64,000 nucleotides of DNA from Pseudomonas sp. BP8 (GCF_017875955.1 NZ_JAGINK010000001.1:2332001-2396000); one strand, 5' to 3'. Numbered from the stretch's first letter, positions 7,924 to 16,307 are shown. The notes: generated by a model from the letters alone, not told the origin. Made by a program: numbers and translations.

Positions 7924-8709
7924 TCAAATCCTGTCTGCTGTGGTCGCCTTGATTGTCGGCCCACGTGTGCAAGCGGCATGGAATAAGCTACCGAATTCAC
8001 TCAGCTTTACCGCCCAGGCTGGTTGCCCATTTAATACACTGAAGCATGAAGCGAGAGCGTGTTGTTGGTCATTAACGTACTCAATCAGCCCGAGTGTCTG
8101 TAGGTGTTGTATGTAAAGCTGCAAGTAAGCTGGCTGCGAAAGAATCTCAGGGGCTATGAAACGATTCCAATCTAACTCTACTGGTTCAAGTGAGTTAGCA
8201 GTTAGATGCGCTTTTATGTCGCGCGAGTGTTCGGTCCATGATAGCAGTTCCTTGCCGATGTAAATTCTAGCTAAGGGGCCGGCTAGATGATTGAGCAGAA
8301 TTGCTTCGTCCGGACTAAGCTGCGATATCAATCCGGTGAATGCAGGGTGAGCTTGACCACAGCGGCGCTTGTCAAATGCACATGCAAGAAGCTCTAAGTA
8401 CATATCTGTTAACAAGGAGTCTTCTTCCTGAAAGCGCAGCTTCTCAGATACTTGTAAAACCAGTGATTCTACAGGCTTGACTCTATCCTGTTCCGGGACG
8501 CGCTGTAGTGCCTGGTTTAGGTAATTCTCAAGTCGCTTTTGATAATGTGAAGCAAACTGTACTGGAAATAGTGCAAGTCGAACCATTCGGGCAGCATCCG
8601 CTCCCAGCTTACCAACTTCTTGAAGTAGCGGCGAAGCTGCATCTTGATAGGTGCTTTGCAAGACTGGTGTTAGATCCAGTTTGACCTCTACATCCGGTAA
8701 TATGGTCAT
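7924..8709 (-). CDS. Abi-alpha (DUF4393)-type protein, probable abortive infection
   Basis: This is a 261-residue protein resembling the Abi-alpha/DUF4393 family. An N-terminal segment (GKLGADAARMVRLALFPVQF) precedes a long helical domain. The signature ELLACAFDKRR is followed by HPAFTGLISQLSPDEAILLN, the best conserved part of the family. Family members have been linked to phage resistance through abortive infection, but the mechanism is unknown. A GAGAG ribosome site lies before the start. The gene is single, convergent with the lipoprotein gene, and lies in the same island as HEPN and HNH nucleases. Defence is thus supported by family and context, not by visible catalytic residues. Confidence 0.7.
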   Translation of the reverse strand: MTILPDVEVKLDLTPVLQSTYQDAASPLLQEVGKLGADAARMVRLALFPVQFASHYQKRLENYLNQALQRVPEQDRVKPVESLVLQVSEKLRFQEEDSLLTDMYLELLACAFDKRRCGQAHPAFTGLISQLSPDEAILLNHLAGPLARIYIGKELLSWTEHSRDIKAHLTANSLEPVELDWNRFIAPEILSQPAYLQLYIQHLQTLGLIEYVNDQQHALASCFSVLNGQPAWAVKLSEFGSLFHAACTRGPTIKATTADRI

Positions 8710-8835
8710 GTAAGGCTCTCAATTTTATTCTGGCGATAGCTTAGTATGGACTGGTCAGGGCGCTATTACCATAGATTCAAAGAGTGGAGTCGACACGCTC
8801 GGTCCTTTACAGGGTTTGTCTCGCTCTCACAAGTA

Positions 8836-9090
8836 TCAGGGATTAGCGTCTTCATCATTGGCAGGCCGAAACCTCCTGCCTGATATCTCCACGAGAGCCC
8901 TGATTGCCGGTTCGATCTTGTAGCTTGAATCCAGAAGTCTCTTGGACAGTTGCATTACCCGTACAGCCTGATCAGGGTGGCCGGTCTCAGTAAGCAGTAA
9001 CGCCAGGGCAGGAAGGGCCTCGCACATGGCCATTTGATTCCCCCAGAGACGCGGGACCACTGTGGTGATGCAAACTTCTTGTTCCGACAT
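8836..9090 (-). CDS. Small hypothetical protein
   Basis: This encodes an 84-residue protein starting MSEQEVCITTVVPRLWGNQ, with a strong ribosome site (GGGAGG) ten bases before the ATG, which argues that it is real. The sequence is helical and Leu-rich (ALPALALLLTETG) with a basic Arg-rich patch near the end. No signal peptide or clear family is visible. It is 126 bases upstream of the Abi-alpha gene on the same strand, so the two may be co-transcribed. Confidence 0.6.
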   Translation of the reverse strand: MSEQEVCITTVVPRLWGNQMAMCEALPALALLLTETGHPDQAVRVMQLSKRLLDSSYKIEPAIRALVEISGRRFRPANDEDANP

Positions 9091-9379
9091 GATGCCTGCC
9101 TCCCTGCTCTCCGATCATTGCAGCAGCCCGGATGCTCCACCGGCTGCTTAGATAGCGGCCTTCTCCTTCATCGCGGCAGCTAAATGACTGGCTGAACCTA
9201 AGCCCTTATTATTTGAAAGGTTAATTCCTCAGGAGGGCGATTCTCTTGACCCTGCGCGTATCAATCCCAGCATGAATAGGGGTTAGAGGAAAGGCTAGCT
9301 GTCAGAGGTGCGCGCATAGGCCTAGTTGGCGATTAGCAACCAATTAAATAAAGCGTTGGCGTGTAGGCTTGGCGCTGGC
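9091..9379. other. Non-coding gap
   Basis: I see nothing convincing in these 289 bases. There are short AT-rich stretches (9200-9220 and 9345-9355) that could be promoter elements for the minus-strand genes. Confidence 0.3.
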
Positions 9380-9610
9380 TCACATTCCTTCAAACAGAGC
9401 GGAAATGCTGACGCCTAGGGCGTCGGCCAGCACCTTGATGGCGTTGATGGACGGATTCGCTCCCCCCGTCTCTATACGGGACATGTACGTCCTAGCGAAG
9501 CCACACCGATCAGCAAAAGCCTCCTGGCTCATGCCCATAGCCACACGCAGCTCCCTGACTCGGGTGCCGAATTGATGTTGCAGGGCTGGATGGTGGGGTG
9601 GGGCAGGCAT
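9380..9610 (-). CDS. Xre-family transcriptional regulator
   Basis: This encodes a 76-residue protein that is almost entirely one Xre/Cro helix-turn-helix: TRVRELRVAMGMSQEAFADR, then FARTYMSRIETGGANPSINA, then a final helix ending ALGVSISALFEGM. Such short repressors usually autoregulate and control a neighbouring divergent gene. Two direct repeats of TCACGATTAG lie 25-50 bases upstream of its start and are the likely operator. The divergent neighbour (9829) is an HNH-like protein. The start is uncertain by a few codons, because the Pro/His-rich leader MPAPPHHP may not be translated. Confidence 0.85.
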   Translation of the reverse strand: MPAPPHHPALQHQFGTRVRELRVAMGMSQEAFADRCGFARTYMSRIETGGANPSINAIKVLADALGVSISALFEGM

Positions 9611-9634
9611 TTCCCCATCGTCCAGGGATGTGCT

Positions 9635-9659
9635 CTAATCGTGAACACACTAATCGTGA
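9635..9659. promoter_or_regulatory. Probable Xre operator (two direct repeats)
   Basis: CTAATCGTGA occurs at 9635-9644 and again at 9650-9659, start points 15 bases apart. It lies in the divergent region between the Xre gene and the gene at 9829. Confidence 0.5.
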
Positions 9660-9828
9660 CATCGGGGTGGAATGCCATCCTACCAGTGTCGACATGTGCA
9701 CCATTGCATTGTGGTATGGCGCTGTACTGCAAGCGGCGGTTCGATTGGTGGGTAGTGGTCTGTCGGGGTTACCGACTCACCGTTTGGTTTTTAGCCGCAC
9801 TCGACGCGGCTTGATAGGGTTCAGGTAC

Positions 9829-10479
9829 ATGAAGCAACGCAAGGTCAGGGTTAAATACGATAGAGAGCTTAACGGTCAGTGGTTGAAGCACTGGTCTGAG
9901 CCTGGTGAGGGCGAGACGATCACTTATCAAAGCCTTAGTGCGAGCAGATACGGTGCGTTGATGGAGCGTTGCACGTCCAGTGCGAGGAAGCTAGCCAATC
10001 CAGGGTATGCGGAGGCAAGGTCGAGCTTCGAGAGCTTTCAGCATTTTGTATGTTGGTCGCGGGGGGAGTACGGATACGATCTGAATGAAGCCTCGTGGTG
10101 CTTGGACAAGGATATCCTCATGACCGGCAACGCCGATTACGGCCCGATTACCTGTGTGTTCGTGCCACAGGAGGTCAACAAGTTTTTCTGCATTGGTGGG
10201 TCTCAGAAGCTTCCCTACCCAGATCCGGCACTACCAGATATCCCTTTCGTGGGCTGGTCGACATCACAGCAACGCTATAGGGCAATATGTGGAGACAAGT
10301 CTAGGCACTTCGATGATCCATATGAAGCCCATGCATGGTGGCAGGTAAACAAAATTGCCGCTGCTCTTGAGTTTAGGATCAAGTACTCCAAGCACGTGCG
10401 GTTAGTCGGTGCACTCGACGAGCGGATGGAGCTGTGCTTAGGCGACCTTCGCCATGGTCGCTTAACCACGCGGTTCTAA
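9829..10479 (+). CDS. Phage-type HNH/homing-endonuclease-like protein
   Basis: From the ATG at 9829 this is a 216-residue basic protein. The core (YDLNEASWCLDKDIL, then TCVFVPQEVNKFF) matches a motif common in phage HNH or homing endonuclease-like proteins, where W-x-L-D-K-D and C-x-F-V-P-x-E-N mark the region. The C-terminal half (AICGDKSRHFDDPYEAHAWW) fits the AP2-like DNA-binding part of the same group. A longer frame reaches back to 9598 but crosses the likely Xre operator, so I chose the inner start. It is followed after two bases by a Cys-rich mini-gene. Activity is inferred from family only. Confidence 0.65.
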   Translation: MKQRKVRVKYDRELNGQWLKHWSEPGEGETITYQSLSASRYGALMERCTSSARKLANPGYAEARSSFESFQHFVCWSRGEYGYDLNEASWCLDKDILMTGNADYGPITCVFVPQEVNKFFCIGGSQKLPYPDPALPDIPFVGWSTSQQRYRAICGDKSRHFDDPYEAHAWWQVNKIAAALEFRIKYSKHVRLVGALDERMELCLGDLRHGRLTTRF

Positions 10480-10481
10480 GG

Positions 10482-10670
10482 GTGTCCCGCTGCAAGTGTT
10501 GCTGCCTTTGCCGTGTCGAGTGGAAGTGCGGGCAAAGTCTTCCTACCGGTGTCATCAGTTGCGTGGGGCAGATTGGTGGTAAGCGTCTGGCGAAGTCGTA
10601 TTGCATGAAATGCTGGTGTGCCTTGCCGGCTTGGCACTCCATTTTTGGCATTTCCCAGCTTGAGATGTGA
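10482..10670 (+). CDS. Cys-rich mini-protein, possible zinc binder
   Basis: A GTG start two bases after the previous stop gives a 62-residue protein. The first half is dense in cysteine (CKCCCLCRVEWKCG), then GGKRLAKSYCMKCWC. The C-x-C-C-x2-C and C-x2-C spacing suggests zinc binding. The tight spacing implies translational coupling with the HNH-like gene. I do not recognise a family. Confidence 0.4.
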   Translation: MSRCKCCCLCRVEWKCGQSLPTGVISCVGQIGGKRLAKSYCMKCWCALPAWHSIFGISQLEM

Positions 10671-10727
10671 CTCTCTCGGTCGACGAGTAAGGTAAGGGCT
10701 GGCTTGTTACGATTGGTGGGCGTCGTC

Positions 10728-11036
10728 ATGGAACAGTGGTACAGGGTGAGCCTCGGCAGCGGCGCGGCGGTCTTTTAGCAGCTACGCGACCTCCGCGAGC
10801 TACGTTTTCAGCATGATTCAGACGTAACCCGTGAGCGAATCGACATTGTCGTTATGGATACTGGCTCCACTGAGACCTTTGGCTATCTACCACCTGGCAA
10901 CGAGGTCTTAGCACAACACAGTGGCGCGGAATTGTGCGAAGCGCTCGATCTAGGCGCTAAGCGCTTCACGGTCTTGTCCCCACGAGGAGTTCCCGATAGT
11001 CCCGGCTCACTAAGCTACATTGACATTTACCCATGA
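10728..11036 (+). pseudogene. Amber-interrupted small gene
   Basis: From ATG at 10728 the frame encodes MEQWYRVSLGSGAAVF, meets TAG at 10776-10778, then continues without stops for 85 codons to 11036 (starting QLRDLRELRFQHDSDV and ending SLSYIDIYP). The protein-like composition on both sides of the stop suggests a single roughly 101-residue gene with one nonsense mutation, or less likely suppressor read-through. An ATG at 10854 could rescue the last 60 residues. No family is recognised. It follows the HNH-like and Cys-rich genes on the same strand. Confidence 0.45.
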
Positions 11037-11065
11037 ATGCACTCATTAGAGTTGGGGCAGAGTAG

Positions 11066-11192
11066 AAGCCCCTTATGCTTGCAATGTTAGCTTTCATAAC
11101 AATATGTGACGCATCGTCACGAACATCAACTCCGGGGCTTGATTCTACAGTTAAGATCAAGAGCGGGGAGGGCTGTCCGCCCCATCTCCCCG
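11066..11192. other. Structured intergenic element (three stems)
   Basis: AAGCCCC (11066-11072) pairs with GGGGCTT (11134-11140) and encloses a perfect hairpin GTGACG-CAT-CGTCAC (11106-11120). A separate stem CGGGGAG/CTCCCCG spans 11164-11192. No poly-T follows, so it does not read as a simple terminator. A small RNA or cis element is possible. Confidence 0.4.
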
Positions 11193-11283
11193 TTAACCCT
11201 GCAAGATTATCATATGTTCCTCTAGGCACAGGCTATCATCGGTGACGTCAACGTTACATGGCTAATAAGTAGTAGAGGTGGTT

Positions 11284-11341
11284 AATCTCAAAGCTTCGCT
11301 TTGGCCATGCGTTCACTCACCATGCTGAGCATGGCGAGATT
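11284..11341. other. Three-way-junction-like DNA/RNA fold
   Basis: An outer stem AATCTC/GAGATT (11284-11289, 11336-11341) encloses two perfect hairpins: CAAAGC-TTC-GCTTTG (11289-11303) and CCATGC-TGA-GCATGG (11320-11334). On the minus strand the first contains GCGAAGC, known as an exceptionally stable mini-hairpin. It lies just past the stop of the minus-strand gene at 11371. Confidence 0.45.
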
Positions 11342-11370
11342 CACTCTATATATCTGTCGCTAATTGCCGA

Positions 11371-12255
11371 TCATTGACCCCCCCTCTCTGCTACCGGCAG
11401 TGACCCTTTATCCCAAGCCTTGACAGTGTTCTTGGAGATGCCCAGCTCTCTCGCGACCGTTTTGATCGGAGCTCCCGCCCGCCTCATCTCCAGTGCCAGG
11501 TATTTCTTTGAGCGGGGGACAGTTGTTAAATCGCGTTCGCCTTGAGCTGGCCAGAGAGTGTCGAAGTTGATCGTCATGCCAACGGATTCAGCAATGTGCG
11601 AGTGGCGTTCAAGATGTAATGCTATGCCACGTAGTGCGGTTCTTGCGGCTTGTATTACCCGCTGTATCTGCCGGGTGCTCATTGGTTCCCTGTCATGATT
11701 GCAGAGACATTCAGCCGCCGCCGCTACTGAGAGTTCATGAATGCGCAGTACCCGCTTGACGTCTGCGAGGGATACGCTGTGGCGGCCCCCGATCAAACCT
11801 GGGCCCATGTATATCGCTCCAAAGGCGAAGTCATCTAACCAGGGCGTGTGGTGACCCTCAAAGCTCAGAACGCTCAAAATATCGGCAAGGGGGTTGTCGA
11901 TAACCTGGGGTTTCTTGCCCGCCCGCGACTTCTGCCCCGGTTGTTTATCCGGTTGTCGAGGAAACAGCTCAATAATCGGAGCGAGTTGCGGAGGGCTACT
12001 TGGGTTGTCCTGTAAGAGTCGAGGGGTGCCATCCTCTTCAGCGTACCAGCGCTCCTTCAGCCTAGTAGGTTTATCTGGCTGTTTTGAGGGCTGGCCTGGT
12101 GAGAATGGAACTTCAATGTAGGTCCCGTAATACTCTCCAGTATTTTTGTCGTAAACATCACTGCCAAGTAATGTGGTTCGGGCTTCGGCTACTTTTGCTC
12201 GAAGTTGTTCAGTGGGGCATGCGATATGTTCGAGCGTAGCTGTATTTAACTTCAT
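11371..12255 (-). CDS. HTH-containing hypothetical protein of the island
   Basis: This is a 294-residue protein of phage or mobile-element type. The C-terminal about 45 residues form a helix-turn-helix (MRRAGAPIKTVARELGISKN, then TVKAWDKGSL) similar to MerR/FlhC-like or transposase-type DNA-binding segments. The middle (DILSVLSFEGHHTPWLDDFAF) and the Arg-rich helix (TRQIQRVIQAARTALRG) are unassigned. It reads like a regulator or replication accessory, but I cannot name its family. It is downstream of the Rha-type gene on the same strand, 154 bases apart. Confidence 0.6.
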   Translation of the reverse strand: MKLNTATLEHIACPTEQLRAKVAEARTTLLGSDVYDKNTGEYYGTYIEVPFSPGQPSKQPDKPTRLKERWYAEEDGTPRLLQDNPSSPPQLAPIIELFPRQPDKQPGQKSRAGKKPQVIDNPLADILSVLSFEGHHTPWLDDFAFGAIYMGPGLIGGRHSVSLADVKRVLRIHELSVAAAAECLCNHDREPMSTRQIQRVIQAARTALRGIALHLERHSHIAESVGMTINFDTLWPAQGERDLTTVPRSKKYLALEMRRAGAPIKTVARELGISKNTVKAWDKGSLPVAERGGQ

Positions 12256-12409
12256 GAATGTTATTCCTTGTGTGCGATCTAGTTCATGTGCGAGCCTCGG
12301 TGTGTTCCGGTTATGGATGGTCGGGAACTCGTTGCTAACAACCCCAGTGCATTACTCCCTGGAGTCAAGAAGTGCACTGGGTGATATTCAACGGCATCGC
12401 GGTACATGG

Positions 12410-13264
12410 TTATGCTGCCTGAGAGTGGCTGCCATCAACTTTCTTGCGAACGTGGTCTGGGGCCTTGAGTTCAACATAGGCCTTGGCCTTCTCAGTGAAC
12501 TTGATTACTTGACTGAAGCCATACTCATTCTGTTCAGAGATTACTTTACAGTAACCATCGTCTACAGCTTTGGCAGTCGGGAGTGGATTACGCTCCCAGC
12601 GGTTTACACGAAGCCACTTGATATCACGAAGCCAAAGTTTAATGGTGCGTTGATTCACACTCAGTTGCGTGCAGAACTCTTGAAAACCGTACAAGCCTCC
12701 TGAGGCAATGAACTTGTTGAACACCTTAACCTTCGGTGCATCTTTGGCAATCTTCTCGTCGCGTTCCTTCACAATCTCAAGGGCCAGGGTGCGGCCTTCG
12801 AACTCTGTAGCCCAAGCGCGAGCTGCTACAACTGGGTTCGTGAAATCCGGCAGTATGAACGCAGGCGGTTTGGCCGCCTTGGTCTCAAGTTCACGCAATC
12901 GCACAACAACCTTGTGGCGAAGCGGGATGCTGTAACCGGTGATCAGCGTTTCAGTCAAATCGCGTGGGAGGTTAAAGCACATCCGCTCCTGATTATTCAG
13001 GTCTTTATATCCGCCCTCAAAACTGAGGTGGGGCAAATCAAGGCTTTCGAGCATCGTCCGGATGTCACGGGCTACGTTGTCGTGCCGCTTGCCTGTCAGT
13101 TCTGCAATCTCCAGGCTGCTCATGGTCACAGGATGTTCAGTGTCATCGTCGCCATTAATCGTAGTGCTGAAGGCGGGGACTTCGATGGGGCCTCCATTAC
13201 CAGCAAGAATGCTGCTGGTGGTATGTTTGGTTACAGCCTGATTGTAGCTAATATTCTGGGTCAT
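12410..13264 (-). CDS. Phage Rha/KilAC-type regulatory protein
   Basis: This is a 284-residue protein with two domains. Residues about 45-135 match the phage Rha regulatory family (VTMSSLEIAELTGKRHDNVA, then NLPRDLTETLITGYS). Residues about 170-265 resemble the KilA-C antirepressor domain (KVFNKFIASGGLYGFQEFCT, then IKWLRVNRWERNPLPTAKA). Such proteins act as prophage antirepressors. A GAGAGA ribosome site precedes the ATG. About 40 bases further upstream is a C23(AC)8 tract, read as G on the coding strand, which could vary expression by slippage. It is transcribed toward the HTH gene at 11371. Confidence 0.8.
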   Translation of the reverse strand: MTQNISYNQAVTKHTTSSILAGNGGPIEVPAFSTTINGDDDTEHPVTMSSLEIAELTGKRHDNVARDIRTMLESLDLPHLSFEGGYKDLNNQERMCFNLPRDLTETLITGYSIPLRHKVVVRLRELETKAAKPPAFILPDFTNPVVAARAWATEFEGRTLALEIVKERDEKIAKDAPKVKVFNKFIASGGLYGFQEFCTQLSVNQRTIKLWLRDIKWLRVNRWERNPLPTAKAVDDGYCKVISEQNEYGFSQVIKFTEKAKAYVELKAPDHVRKKVDGSHSQAA

Positions 13265-13301
13265 TTGTTTCTCTCTATAAGTACAGGATTTAAGTCATCC
13301 G

Positions 13302-13340
<39 letters not shown>

Positions 13341-13786
13341 ATTCGCTTCAGTCTTAAGTGGGTGATAGGAAGTCGGTTTACGATGGAACAGGCGTCAGGC
13401 ATAGATCGTCAGGGCGGATAAATGCTCGGTATAATTATTAAGTCATCAATGGGTGCTCCTACCGAGAAATTAGGTTGTTGGTCCGCCTTTCTCCAGGTGC
13501 CGCGAAGCCCACGTCTGCTCAACGGCCTATGGGCTGCAGCAAATAAGATTGCCTTCTGGGAGAAGGCTATCGAGCTCGCCGGGTGTTAATTTGGTGGTTT
13601 ATTGCAATGTGTACAGCGGCTGTCCATGCGTTACCATTAGCGATCCTCTAAGAGTGCTTCAGCCAAGATCGGTGCATAACGTCGTTCCCGGCCCCGCACT
13701 TTCCCATTTAGACTTGGCTCGCCAAGTGGCAGTCATGATGCAGTGGTGCCCTTAACTACCGCTTTGGTAGTGCCAAGCCAATCCCA
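13341..13786. other. Non-coding gap between the two KilAC-type genes
   Basis: I see no convincing gene in these 446 bases. A TATAAT-like box occurs at about 13430-13435 within an AT-rich patch. A hairpin ACTACC-GCTTT-GGTAGT (about 13756-13772) sits just beyond the 3' end of the gene at 13787 and may be a weak terminator. Confidence 0.35.
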
Positions 13787-14299
13787 TTACAAGCCATCTC
13801 GTCCGTTCTGCTTAATAAATTGCTGAATCCAGATGATCCCTTTACCAGTGAACAGAGGAACGGGAGTGATCTTCCGCTTGCCGGTCTTGCGGTCCACGCA
13901 ATTGACCCACACAACCTTGAATCGTCCAGCATCCAGATGTTGCTGGTATGGTAGGTTGCGCTTATATCCCCCGCCCATCAGAATCTTATGCTGAACAAGA
14001 TATTTGACGAACCTTGTCTTGCCCGTATCATTCGCCTTAGCAGTGACGCCTGTATTAAAGAGCTCCTCTGTGCCGGCCATGTCGTCGTAGAACTCTACCT
14101 TATCTGCATCAGCATCCAGCTGTCGTTCCAGTACATCCACTAAGCTAGTCAGTGCTTCGCGTTCTCCTTCCAGATCAGCAGCGAGTTTTAGCGTGTTGTA
14201 GAGCGTATTCGGCACCGTGAAGGGGGTTCCGTTAGCCATGATTACAGCGCCAGCTGTTTGGTTGTGTGTTGGGTGGGTGTATGTGTTTTGCGTTTTCAT
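13787..14299 (-). CDS. KilAC-domain phage antirepressor-like protein
   Basis: This is a 170-residue protein. After a Thr/Asn-rich leader, residues about 35-60 form a coiled-coil-like helix (LEGEREALTSLVDVLERQLD). Residues about 65-150 match the KilA-C domain (KVEFYDDMAGTEELFNTGVT, then KYLVQHKILMGGGYKRNLPY). It is shorter than the Rha-type protein at 12410 and has only the KilA-C part. The N-terminal segment (AVIMANGTPFTVPNT) faintly echoes that of its neighbour (SILAGNGGPIEVPAFS), so the two may share ancestry at both ends. Likely role: prophage or island gene regulation. Confidence 0.7.
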   Translation of the reverse strand: MKTQNTYTHPTHNQTAGAVIMANGTPFTVPNTLYNTLKLAADLEGEREALTSLVDVLERQLDADADKVEFYDDMAGTEELFNTGVTAKANDTGKTRFVKYLVQHKILMGGGYKRNLPYQQHLDAGRFKVVWVNCVDRKTGKRKITPVPLFTGKGIIWIQQFIKQNGRDGL

Positions 14300-14688
14300 A
14301 TGATGTTAACTTCTCAAATTTGGAGTGCAGTTGCCCGTCGCTATTAGTTTAGCGATGATTGTGGGCATTAATAGATTGCGGTTTCCTCGCGTGACTCTAA
14401 TGCGGGCGAGGTGTGTAGTTGTTCGTGTTGTCAGGGCATCGAATGTTCTCTCTGTAATTGTAGGGGATTTAGGTAAAGTGATGCCGTCACGGAAACTCGA
14501 TATTCCGTTTTATGAGTAGAGTTGGGGTATCAGCTTTACCTTGCGGCTCTATGCTTAGCCGAGTGAACAAGGGTGATTCTCTTATGTCATGGCTGCGCTC
14601 CTTTACAGGCTGAGGATGTGTTGCAGATCAGTGCTGGGCGTGTCGTCAGGGCATTGAGGCTACTCGCGTGGTTGAAACTAGGTCTAGG
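14300..14688. other. Non-coding gap
   Basis: I see no convincing coding region. Short open frames here lack ribosome sites and recognisable sequence. Confidence 0.3.
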
Positions 14689-14922
14689 ATGTCTAGATTT
14701 GTCAAATCCAGGGCACGACAAAACCTCCGTGCTAACAATTCAACTTTTGGTCGAATCCGCAGGGAGGTAGGTGTTGCAGCTGGCTATTGGGGCCTGATAA
14801 TCACCGGTGGCTTGGTGATGGGTGCCATCATACAGGCTCAGAAATCCCTGTCAACAAGTCACCTGAAAAAAAGCGTCGCAGTAAGTTTCTATCCACCACC
14901 CACCGTTGGGCTGCCCCTTTAA
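14689..14922 (+). CDS. Possible small membrane protein
   Basis: From the ATG at 14689 this gives 77 residues: a basic leader (MSRFVKSRARQNLRANN), one hydrophobic segment (AAGYWGLIITGGLVMGAII) long enough to cross the membrane, and a polar tail. The basic leader before a single helix suggests an N-in orientation. No family is recognised. A GC-rich hairpin (GGCCGGA/TTCGGCC, 14962-14984) follows and could terminate transcription. It faces the integrase gene. Treat as provisional. Confidence 0.35.
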   Translation: MSRFVKSRARQNLRANNSTFGRIRREVGVAAGYWGLIITGGLVMGAIIQAQKSLSTSHLKKSVAVSFYPPPTVGLPL

Positions 14923-14991
14923 GGTTTCTGGTCCCGTGGGGCATCTCTCATTATAGAAGGCCGGACCCGGTGGTTCGGCCATCGAGCTAGG

Positions 14992-16296
14992 CTAGGCTTG
15001 GGTCACGGGAATATTGCGAAGTGCGTCCATCATCGCGTTCAACGGGGATCGGCTGCCATAAATGCTGAAGGTCACCGCGCTGTCCTCGTGCCCGGCGATT
15101 CTCTTGATGAGTGAGTCCTGTACCCCGGCGTCGCGTAAGTCGTCGATGAGCGTGTGGCGAAAACTGTGGAAAGTCTTCCTCGGGTCGGTGATGCCCAGCT
15201 TCATCTTGTACCGCCCAAACCACTTCGAGGGTGCGTGGCCCAGCTTCCCTCGCACCGCTTCTAGTTCGGGGAACAGGCGATCAGCTCCAGTCGCCTTAAC
15301 TGCTTCAACATGCTGAAGCAGGCCTAGATCGATAAGTGCGGGGTGCAGAGGCAGCACACGACGACTGCTGGCGTTCTTCAGGTTTTGTCCTTCGCGACTG
15401 TCATCAACGCGGATGCACTGGATGCCCTGCTGTTCAATGAAGTCATCGACACGTAGTTGGCACAGCTCTTCAATGCGTGCCCCAGTGACTCGCCCAAGCA
15501 GCGGCAGCCAGTAACGCCATGGAAGCTTGCGGGCTTCTTTAAGTAGGAAGTCCTGGTTTAGGAGAATTATCAGGTCGCCAGAGTCGAACGACAGCCGTGC
15601 CTCTTTGGCAGATCCTGTCATCACTTTCATTCCGGCTAGCGGGTTGTCAGCCACATACCCGTTCACCCTGCACCAATTCAGGAAGGCATTGAGCTTGCGG
15701 AGCCTGTTGTTCACAGTCACGGCGGTGATGGGTTTGTACGTGCTGCCTGATTCCACCACCTGTCTCAGGGTCTTGCCCTTGAACTCGGGGCGTAGGCCAA
15801 AGTACTGGGGGCAGCGACTGAGCCGTTCTTTCAGCAGGCGGGCTTGTTGAGCATCGAACGCTACCGCAGGCATATCACCCATCAGCTCGAACAGATCCGC
15901 TAGGGCACGTTCTACGTCATCGATACTGCCCTGCCGCCATGTGCCGCCACGTTTCCCTTCTTCTATATAGAGCTTCGAGAGAGCAGCGAGGGTAGGGCCG
16001 TTACTTGACGGGTTGGCTGGGGTGACCGTTGCCCGGTGCAGTTGCGGCAGGGTGGTTGGCAGAGGTGACGAGTCGCGCCATTGAACGCACAGCACACGCA
16101 GAGTCTCGGGGGACGTTAAGGGGTGTTCGCTCAGATGGCTGTTTACCTGCTGAGCAAGTGAGCTGGCAAGGTACAGGGCTGCCTGACGCTCTCTCACTCG
16201 CAGCGATAGACGAAGGGTGTCACGGTTCGGGAACAGGTGCTTCGGTAGTCTCAGGTTGAGGTAATAGACAGACTGTCGGCGGACGATATAGGCCAT
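14992..16296 (-). CDS. Tyrosine site-specific integrase (ffs-integrating island)
   Basis: From ATG at 16296 this is a 434-residue phage-type integrase. The N-terminal segment (MAYIVRRQSVYYLNLRLPKH) is the short SAM-like start seen in island integrases with a DUF6538-type N-terminus. A core-binding domain follows (about 120-240). The catalytic domain has the Arg in TGARIEELCQL, the box HSFRHTLIDDL (H-x2-R), then GHEDSAVTFSIYG with the His and Tyr nucleophile. All catalytic residues are present, so it should be active. A longer frame reaches back into ffs but is excluded as it overlaps the RNA gene. Its position against ffs indicates that the island recombined into the 5' part of that gene. Confidence 0.92.
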   Translation of the reverse strand: MAYIVRRQSVYYLNLRLPKHLFPNRDTLRLSLRVRERQAALYLASSLAQQVNSHLSEHPLTSPETLRVLCVQWRDSSPLPTTLPQLHRATVTPANPSSNGPTLAALSKLYIEEGKRGGTWRQGSIDDVERALADLFELMGDMPAVAFDAQQARLLKERLSRCPQYFGLRPEFKGKTLRQVVESGSTYKPITAVTVNNRLRKLNAFLNWCRVNGYVADNPLAGMKVMTGSAKEARLSFDSGDLIILLNQDFLLKEARKLPWRYWLPLLGRVTGARIEELCQLRVDDFIEQQGIQCIRVDDSREGQNLKNASSRRVLPLHPALIDLGLLQHVEAVKATGADRLFPELEAVRGKLGHAPSKWFGRYKMKLGITDPRKTFHSFRHTLIDDLRDAGVQDSLIKRIAGHEDSAVTFSIYGSRSPLNAMMDALRNIPVTQA

Positions 16297-16307
16297 GAGA
16301 TCACCAG

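Noticed and set aside
10966-11229. An 87-codon minus-strand frame
   Set aside because: It covers the structured element at 11066-11192, and its sequence shows no domain. Pairing of stems explains the base pattern better.
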